From: Dokdonella sp041395345
GTDB taxonomy: Bacteria; Pseudomonadota; Gammaproteobacteria; Xanthomonadales; Rhodanobacteraceae
Direction: 5' to 3'
DNA length: 64,000 bases
NCBI RefSeq assembly: GCF_041395345.1
Contig: NZ_JAWLAR010000009.1
Location: 62,001-126,000, forward strand
Of this stretch, positions 58,946 through 64,000 are shown piece by piece. Position numbers and translations under genes: made by a program. The notes under the pieces were generated by a model. The model worked only from the letters and a program-made list of their open reading frames with translations. It ran no database searches and was not told the DNA's origin. Position 1 is the stretch's first letter; each line of letters opens with the position of its first letter.

Positions 58946-61900
58946 ATGTCCGTCCCCGCCAGCTCGCTCGCGCCAGCCATCGACACCGACTACACGCTCG
59001 AACACAAGTACACGCGCAAGGAAGGACGAATCTACCTTTCGGGTGTGCAGGCATTGGTGAGACTGCCGCTGATGCAGCAGATGCGCGATCGCGCCGCCGG
59101 GATCAACACGGCGGGATTCATCTCCGGCTATCGCGGGTCGCCGCTGGGAGGATTCGATCTCGAGCTCTGGAAAGCGAAGAAGCACCTGAAGTCCTCCAAT
59201 ATCGAGTTCACCCCGGGACTCAACGAAGACCTGGGTGCAACCATGGTTTGGGGCACCCAGCAGACCAACCTGTTCGAAGGCGCGAAATACGACGGCGTAT
59301 TCTCGATGTGGTACGGCAAGGGTCCTGGCGTGGACCGCTGCGGCGATGTGTTCAAGCACGGCAATGCCGCCGGCACCTCGAAGTTCGGCGGCGTGCTGGC
59401 GCTTGCCGCGGATGACCATGCCTGTCGTTCGTCCACGCTGCCGCACGGCTCGGAACTGGAATTCGTTTCGGCAATGATGCCGATCCTCAATCCCGCAGGT
59501 GTCCAGGACATCCTCGACATGGGCATGCTTGGCTGGGCGATGTCGCGCTTCACCGGGCGCTGGGTCGGCTTCAAGACAATTGCCGAGACGGTCGAATCCT
59601 CGGCCTCGGTCAATGTAAATCCGCACCAGCTCGACATCGTCATGCCGGAAGATTTCATCCTGCCCGAGGGCGGCCTGAACATCCGCTGGCCCGATCCGCC
59701 ACTGAACCAGGAAATGCGCCTGCATCAGTACGCGGTGCAGGCGGCGACGGCATTCGCCCGCGCCAACCGCATTGACCGGATCGTACTCGACTCGCCAAGG
59801 GCGAGACTGGGCATCGTTACCACGGGCAAGAGCTATCTTGATGTACTGCAGGCGCTGGAATACCTCGGCATCGACGAAAAAGATGCACGCGAGATCGGTA
59901 TCCGTGTCTACAAGATCGGCATGACCTGGCCGCTCGAGCCGGTCGGCATCCGCGAATTCGCCGATGGCCTCGAAGACGTCATCGTTGTCGAGGAAAAGCG
60001 TTCTTTCATCGAATCGCAGATGAAGGAATACATGTACAACTGGACTACGCGTCCGAGCGTGGTCGGCAAGTACGACGAGGACGGCAACTGGGTGCTGCCC
60101 TCCACCAACGAACTGACCCCGGCCATGATCGCGCTGGTCATCGCCAAGCGTCTCGCCCGCTTCTTTACCAGCGAGGCAATCCGCTCGCGCGTCGCCTGGA
60201 TTCAGGCCAAGGAGCAGGAGCTGACCCTGCCGCGCGCCAATTTTCCGCGCGCGGCGCACTACTGCTCGGGCTGCCCGCACAACACCTCGACCGCGGTGCC
60301 GGAAGGCTCGCGCGCGCACGGCGGCATCGGTTGTCACTACATGGTGACGTGGATGGACCGCAACACCGACACGTTCACCCAGATGGGCGGCGAAGGCACG
60401 ACCTGGTGTGGCCAGGCGCCATTCACCGAAACCAGGCACGTATTCCAGAATCTCGGCGATGGCACGTATTTTCATTCCGGATCACTGGCGATTCGCCAGG
60501 CGATCGCGGCCAAGGTCAACATCACCTACAAGATTCTTTTCAACGATGCGGTGGCCATGACCGGTGGCCAGCCAGTCGACGGCACGCTCACCGTTCCCGA
60601 TATCGCGCACCAGATGCGCGCCGAGGGCGTGCAGACCATCATCGTCGTCTCCGACGATATCGAGAAGTGGTCGAAACCCGAAATCTTCCCGGTCGGCGTC
60701 GAATTCTTCCATCGTGACGAACTCGATTCCGTGCAGAAGCGCATGCGCGAGATTCCCGGCACAACCGTCTTGATCTACGACCAGACCTGCGCGACCGAGA
60801 AACGCCGCCGGCGCAAGCGCGGCAAGCTCGAGGATCCAAAGAAGCGCGTGTTCATCAATTCGCTGGTCTGCGAAGGCTGCGGCGACTGCGGCGAAAAGTC
60901 GTTCTGCGTTTCGGTGCTGCCGAAGGCGACCGAATACGGGCGCAAGCGCGAGATCGACCAGAGCGGCTGCAACAAGGATTACTCCTGCGTGAAGGGTTTC
61001 TGTCCGAGCTTCGTCACCGTACACGGTGGCGGCCTCAGAAAGGCGAACAAGGCCGGCGCCGGCGAAGTCGATTTCGACAGCCTGCCGATGCCGACGATCG
61101 CCTCGACCCTGGATCGACCGTGGAACATTCTGGTTACCGGCATCGGTGGTACGGGTGTGGTCACGATCGGTGCGCTGATCGGCATGGCCGCGCATCTTGA
61201 GGGCAAGGGCAGTACCGTGCTCGACCAGACCGGCCTCGCCCAGAAGGGTGGCGCCGTCACCTGCCACCTGCGCATTGCCAGAGAGCCATCCGATATCCAT
61301 GCCGTGCGCATCGCCGCCGGCGAAGCCGACCTCGTGCTCGGTTGCGACATGGTCGTGGTCAACGACTACTGGGCGCTGTCGAAGATCCGCGCAAAGCGCT
61401 CGAACGTCGTTCTCAATACCTATGAGGCCATGCCCGGCACATTCACCACACATCCGGACATGCAGTTCCCCGCACAGAAGATCATCGATGCCGTACGCAC
61501 CGCTCTCGAGGGCGATGAACCGGAATTGATCGATGCGACCCAGCTGGGTACCGCCCTGCTCGGCGACACGATCGCGGCCAACCTGTTCATGCTCGGCTAC
61601 GCCTGGCAGAAGGGCTGGGTACCGGTGAGCCTGGATTCGCTGATGCGCGCGATCGAGCTGAATGGCGCGGCAATCGAAATGAACAAGGCCGCGTTCAACT
61701 GGGGCCGCATGGGTGCGCACGATGTCGCCCTCGTGCGCAGGGCGGCCGGGGTTGGTGCCGCAAAGCTTCCCTCCGGCGCGATTCCGCTCAATCTGCCGAT
61801 GCATCCGGCAGGCGCCAAGACCGGCAACGGCGACATCGCCACTCCGAAAGGTGCCGAGGCACTCGACGACCTGAGCCTCAGCACTTCACTTGAAGAGCAG

Positions 61901-62539
61901 ATCGCCCGCCGCGTCGCGTTCCTCACCGGCTACCAGAACGCCGACTATGCGAAAAAGTACAAGTTACTGGTCGACAAGGTGCGTGGCGTCGAGCAGGAAA
62001 AGACCCCGGCCTTCACCAGCCTGACCCAGGCCGTCGCACGCTACGCATTCAAGCTGATGGCCTACAAGGACGAATACGAAGTCGCGCGTCTTTACACCAG
62101 CGGCGATTTCGAGAAGAAGATCCGCGAGACGTTCGAAGGCGACTACAAGATCCATTTCCATCTTGCCCCGCCCCTGCTGGCGAAGAAGGATTCGGAGGGC
62201 CACCTGCGCAAGGCCGAATACGGACCCTGGGTGTTCAAGGCATTCCGCATACTGTCCAGATTGAAGGGGCTGCGCGGCGGCGCGCTCGACATCTTCGGCT
62301 ACACCGCCGAACGCAAGATGGAGCGCAGGCTCATCGCCGACTACTTCAGGCAGGTCGATGAACTGCTGGCTGGCCTCGACAGCGAAAACCACGCGCTCGC
62401 CGTAGACATTGCCTCGATACCCGAGCACATCCGCGGCTACGGGCACATCAAGGAGCGTTTCCATGCCGATGCGATGAAGCGCCAGGATGATCTGCTCAGC
62501 GCCTGGCGCAATTCGTCAGCGGGTCGAAACGCCGCCTGA
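58946..62539 (+). CDS. iorAB: Indolepyruvate ferredoxin oxidoreductase, fused alpha-beta type
   Basis: 1197-residue fused enzyme that decarboxylates aryl (and perhaps branched) 2-oxo acids to acyl-CoA with thiamine diphosphate and Fe-S clusters. Order seen: pyrimidine-binding domain with GFISGYRGSPLGGFDLEL (about 50-68), a transketolase-C-like region, the TPP-binding domain around HYCSGCPHNTST and GGIGCHYM with MTGGQPVDG, an Fe-S-binding stretch (CEGCGDCGEKSFC and CVKGFCPSF), and the gamma-type domain TGIGGTGVVTIGALIGMAA. Length fits the single-chain form common in proteobacteria. The ATG at 58946 was chosen over an open frame that starts earlier. Confidence 0.95.
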   Translation: MSVPASSLAPAIDTDYTLEHKYTRKEGRIYLSGVQALVRLPLMQQMRDRAAGINTAGFISGYRGSPLGGFDLELWKAKKHLKSSNIEFTPGLNEDLGATMVWGTQQTNLFEGAKYDGVFSMWYGKGPGVDRCGDVFKHGNAAGTSKFGGVLALAADDHACRSSTLPHGSELEFVSAMMPILNPAGVQDILDMGMLGWAMSRFTGRWVGFKTIAETVESSASVNVNPHQLDIVMPEDFILPEGGLNIRWPDPPLNQEMRLHQYAVQAATAFARANRIDRIVLDSPRARLGIVTTGKSYLDVLQALEYLGIDEKDAREIGIRVYKIGMTWPLEPVGIREFADGLEDVIVVEEKRSFIESQMKEYMYNWTTRPSVVGKYDEDGNWVLPSTNELTPAMIALVIAKRLARFFTSEAIRSRVAWIQAKEQELTLPRANFPRAAHYCSGCPHNTSTAVPEGSRAHGGIGCHYMVTWMDRNTDTFTQMGGEGTTWCGQAPFTETRHVFQNLGDGTYFHSGSLAIRQAIAAKVNITYKILFNDAVAMTGGQPVDGTLTVPDIAHQMRAEGVQTIIVVSDDIEKWSKPEIFPVGVEFFHRDELDSVQKRMREIPGTTVLIYDQTCATEKRRRRKRGKLEDPKKRVFINSLVCEGCGDCGEKSFCVSVLPKATEYGRKREIDQSGCNKDYSCVKGFCPSFVTVHGGGLRKANKAGAGEVDFDSLPMPTIASTLDRPWNILVTGIGGTGVVTIGALIGMAAHLEGKGSTVLDQTGLAQKGGAVTCHLRIAREPSDIHAVRIAAGEADLVLGCDMVVVNDYWALSKIRAKRSNVVLNTYEAMPGTFTTHPDMQFPAQKIIDAVRTALEGDEPELIDATQLGTALLGDTIAANLFMLGYAWQKGWVPVSLDSLMRAIELNGAAIEMNKAAFNWGRMGAHDVALVRRAAGVGAAKLPSGAIPLNLPMHPAGAKTGNGDIATPKGAEALDDLSLSTSLEEQIARRVAFLTGYQNADYAKKYKLLVDKVRGVEQEKTPAFTSLTQAVARYAFKLMAYKDEYEVARLYTSGDFEKKIRETFEGDYKIHFHLAPPLLAKKDSEGHLRKAEYGPWVFKAFRILSRLKGLRGGALDIFGYTAERKMERRLIADYFRQVDELLAGLDSENHALAVDIASIPEHIRGYGHIKERFHADAMKRQDDLLSAWRNSSAGRNAA

Positions 62540-62547
62540 GCGCGCGC

Positions 62548-62575
62548 TCGGGTCGGCAGCTCGCTGCCGACCCGA
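62548..62575. terminator. Stem-loop between convergent genes
   Basis: A 13-bp near-perfect stem with a tight loop (arms around GGGTCGGCAGC and its complement). No T-run follows on either strand, so it may be a weak bidirectional terminator or an mRNA-end stabiliser for the two convergent genes. Confidence 0.55.
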
Positions 62576-62581
62576 ATTCGA

Positions 62582-63193
62582 TCAGGCAAACGCGTCAATG
62601 CCCATTGCAACGCGCTCTCGCAGTCCGGCCAGCATCTGGCGCTCGGTCAGGCCCGAGGCCCACTCGGGTCGCAGCTGAAAGTGCGGTTGATCGACGATGG
62701 TTCGCCAGTTCCCGCCCCACTCGAGACCGAGCTCCTCGCCGAGCGCGCCTACCGCCTTGTACATCGGTGATTCGCCAAGGTACTGATTGCGCTCGAACAG
62801 GCCGACATCGAAGGCGATGCCGAAGTTGTGATTGGAATAGCCGCCGCGCGCGTTGGTAACGACGTTCCCGGGCCGGGTTCGACCCTGCGCGTAGAGCGCA
62901 TCCTGCTCGGCGTAGCTGCGCGATCCGCTGATGATATTGATGACAAGGCCATGACTCCTGGCCTTGAAGTAGAGCGCACGGGCGTAGGGTTGCACGAGCG
63001 GATGCAGGGTGGAGATCACCTTTTCGCTGCGCGTGTTGGCCCGGTCTTGTGTTTCGCTCAGGGCGGCGTCGAGGGGCGAACCACGGTCAACGATCCGCTT
63101 GTAGATGGCACCCCAGGTTTGCGGGCCGGCACGTCCATCCACATCGACACCCAGCTTTTCCTGGACGGCACGGACCATCTCTTCGATCTGCAT
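62582..63193 (-). CDS. M15-family peptidase, endolysin-like
   Basis: 203-residue protein. The N-terminal 45 residues (EEMVRAVQEKLGVDVDGRAGPQTW) are a short peptidoglycan-binding-like repeat; the rest is an M15 (VanY / L-Ala-D-Glu type) peptidase with Zn ligands in SNHNFGIAFDVG (His, Asp) and DQPHFQL (His), plus SGSRSYAEQDALYAQG. The layout is like phage endolysins, but there is no signal peptide and no holin or phage gene nearby. It may cut wall peptides after lysis or by an unknown export route. GGGGATGAG ribosome site. Confidence 0.88.
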   Translation of the reverse strand: MQIEEMVRAVQEKLGVDVDGRAGPQTWGAIYKRIVDRGSPLDAALSETQDRANTRSEKVISTLHPLVQPYARALYFKARSHGLVINIISGSRSYAEQDALYAQGRTRPGNVVTNARGGYSNHNFGIAFDVGLFERNQYLGESPMYKAVGALGEELGLEWGGNWRTIVDQPHFQLRPEWASGLTERQMLAGLRERVAMGIDAFA

Positions 63194-63496
63194 GGCTCAT
63201 CCCCCTGAGTTCGATCGATGCCAAGCATACGCCGGTGGGTCGGCGCGCCGAAAGCCGGTGGCAGTCCGGAAGGTCGGCGGCTTTCGCCTTGCGGAGCCCG
63301 AGCATGGCCCGATCGGAGTGCAATCCCGTGGTGGCGATCACATTTTCGTGACCGCGCATTCGGCACATTGGAGCCATGCCATGGACACGCTGGCCGAGCT
63401 GACCGCCATCAGACCCCGGACTAGCAGCGCTTTGGCATGCCGCAAGGCGCTTTCGCAACAAACCAACCGAGTCATCGCGTAGCCGAGGATCCATCC
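63194..63496. other. Intergenic region upstream of the small hypothetical gene
   Basis: 303 bases. A 33-codon frame (63381-63482) with GGAG upstream is the only coding hint and has no match I know. No clear promoter, hairpin or repeat. Confidence 0.4.
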
Positions 63497-63748
63497 ATGC
63501 CAGCCAACTTCAACGCCGAGGAATTCGACACCGCGCTGCGCCAACTCAAACAGGCTGCACCTGCAGTGGCGCCGTCCGCTCCTTCAAGCGAGCCGATCGC
63601 GGCAGGCCAATGGCAGCAGAGCGAGAAATTCAGGGTGCGCGTGATTACCGCCCGCACCAAGCTCAAGTTGATGCGCGATCGCAGCGAAGCGCTGCGTGAT
63701 TCACTCAAGCGCTTCCGCGATCAGCAGGCCTGCGCGAATCGCGCCTGA
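63497..63748 (+). CDS. Small hypothetical protein
   Basis: 83-residue soluble protein, starting MPANFNAEEFDTALRQLKQA, with an Ala/Pro-rich middle (about 20-38) and a strongly basic helical C-terminus (RVRVITARTKLKLMRDRSEA and on). No family recognised. GAGG lies ten bases before the ATG. The mix of an acidic first half and a basic helical second half suggests a small nucleic-acid- or partner-binding protein, but this is only composition. Confidence 0.45.
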   Translation: MPANFNAEEFDTALRQLKQAAPAVAPSAPSSEPIAAGQWQQSEKFRVRVITARTKLKLMRDRSEALRDSLKRFRDQQACANRA

Positions 63749-63887
63749 AGCGAGCGCGATAACGCCATCGAAAATCACGTTGCATCGGGTGCCACACGGC
63801 GTGGATCCGGGCCATGCGGCGGACTGATCCAGTCGCCATCGCTGGCCCCGGGATTCTGATTCCATCGCGAAGTCCGCGAAACCGGAC

Positions 63888-64000
63888 TCAATCAAACCCG
63901 TCTGAAAATATCCGATCGAGCTGATCCGCTCGGCATTGCGCCCCGCCGGACTCTATCCGGATATTGTCAATGGCCCAGCCGCTGCGGGTAACATTGGTAT
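63888..64000 (-). CDS. 3' end of an exported protein gene with DGFD tail (partial)
   Basis: An open frame enters from the right edge and stops at TGA (63888-63890), giving 37 codons including the stop. The visible end reads TNVTRSGWAIDNIRIESGG and finishes LDRIFSDGFD. GWAIDNIRI is the usual last strand of MAM / choice-of-anchor-J and related jelly-roll domains in secreted proteins. The last nine residues match the tails of the ThuA-like protein and the sugar dehydrogenase. The start lies outside the window. Confidence 0.75.
   Translation of the reverse strand, partial: TNVTRSGWAIDNIRIESGGAQCRADQLDRIFSDGFD

Noticed and set aside
58802..60475. 557-codon minus-strand frame opposite the indolepyruvate oxidoreductase
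   Set aside because: Antisense shadow of a conserved enzyme; no recognised motif, Arg/Gly/His-rich.
60482..61804. 440-codon minus-strand frame opposite the same gene
   Set aside because: Antisense shadow of conserved Fe-S and gamma-domain sequence.
62582..63748. Prophage remnant
   Set aside because: Only one lysin-like gene; no integrase, portal, capsid, tail or att repeats in the window.

Overview
The window is high-GC DNA from a free-living gammaproteobacterium. Gene order and gene content point to the Lysobacterales (Xanthomonadales). The evidence is the DUF4390-NtrY and fmt-rsmB block, the LysM-dprA-topA-tsaC block, polA beside a DUF2782 protein, DUF4124 proteins, a PHB-depolymerase-free housekeeping background, an AlgC with a membrane-anchored N-terminal half, and secreted proteins with a short F-x-D-G-F-D/E tail. 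The family within that order cannot be fixed from the sequence alone. Most of the window is core chromosome. The only clear mobile DNA is one intact IS3-family element.

Layout. 1-7286 (minus strand): def, fmt, rsmB, a DUF4390 lipoprotein, an NtrY-like sensor kinase and an ArnT-like glycosyltransferase, mostly with overlapping or touching ends. 7620-14969 (plus): a LysM protein with its own terminator, dprA, topA, tsaC and an ANL-family adenylating enzyme. 15040-19889: polA (minus), a DUF2782 protein (plus) and hemF (minus). 20037-21249: IS3 element with 13-bp perfect terminal repeats and a 4-bp target duplication. 21409-27057 (minus): a complete rrn operon (promoter, 16S, tRNA-Ile, tRNA-Ala, 23S, 5S, terminator), with tyrS directly upstream on the same strand. 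28652-34496: M23 peptidase, anmK, an orphan ribbon-helix-helix protein, ampG, xthA and pyrE. anmK, ampG and the M23 enzyme all concern peptidoglycan turnover and recycling. 34594-41576: a DUF4124 protein, algC, dut-coaBC, radC and an unassigned HD-like metal-dependent protein. 42158-46777: argS, a SPOR-domain protein, a secreted ThuA-like protein and an MscS channel. 46862-54818: a membrane-anchored EEP-family protein, a secreted PQQ-type sugar dehydrogenase, a beta-hydroxyacid dehydrogenase coupled to speA (arginine decarboxylase), speE and a nupC-type transporter. 54984-58774: an LTA-synthase-like transferase, a sterol desaturase-family hydroxylase and a 2OG-Fe(II) oxygenase. 58946-64000: fused indolepyruvate ferredoxin oxidoreductase, an M15 endolysin-like peptidase, a small hypothetical gene and the 3' end of another secreted protein gene.

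How the parts fit. Translation and its quality control are heavily represented (def, fmt, rsmB, tsaC, tyrS, argS, rrn), followed by envelope maintenance (LysM, M23, AnmK, AmpG, AlgC, SPOR, MscS, ArnT-like, LTA-synthase-like, M15) and polyamine synthesis (speA plus speE, divergently placed).

The observation most worth following is a shared nine-residue C-terminal signature, D-x-[LI]-[FY]-x-D-G-F-[DE]. It ends three otherwise unrelated predicted exported proteins: the ThuA-like protein, the sugar dehydrogenase, and the truncated gene running off the right edge. It looks like a sorting or processing tag. No CRISPR array, prophage or recognised defence system was seen.
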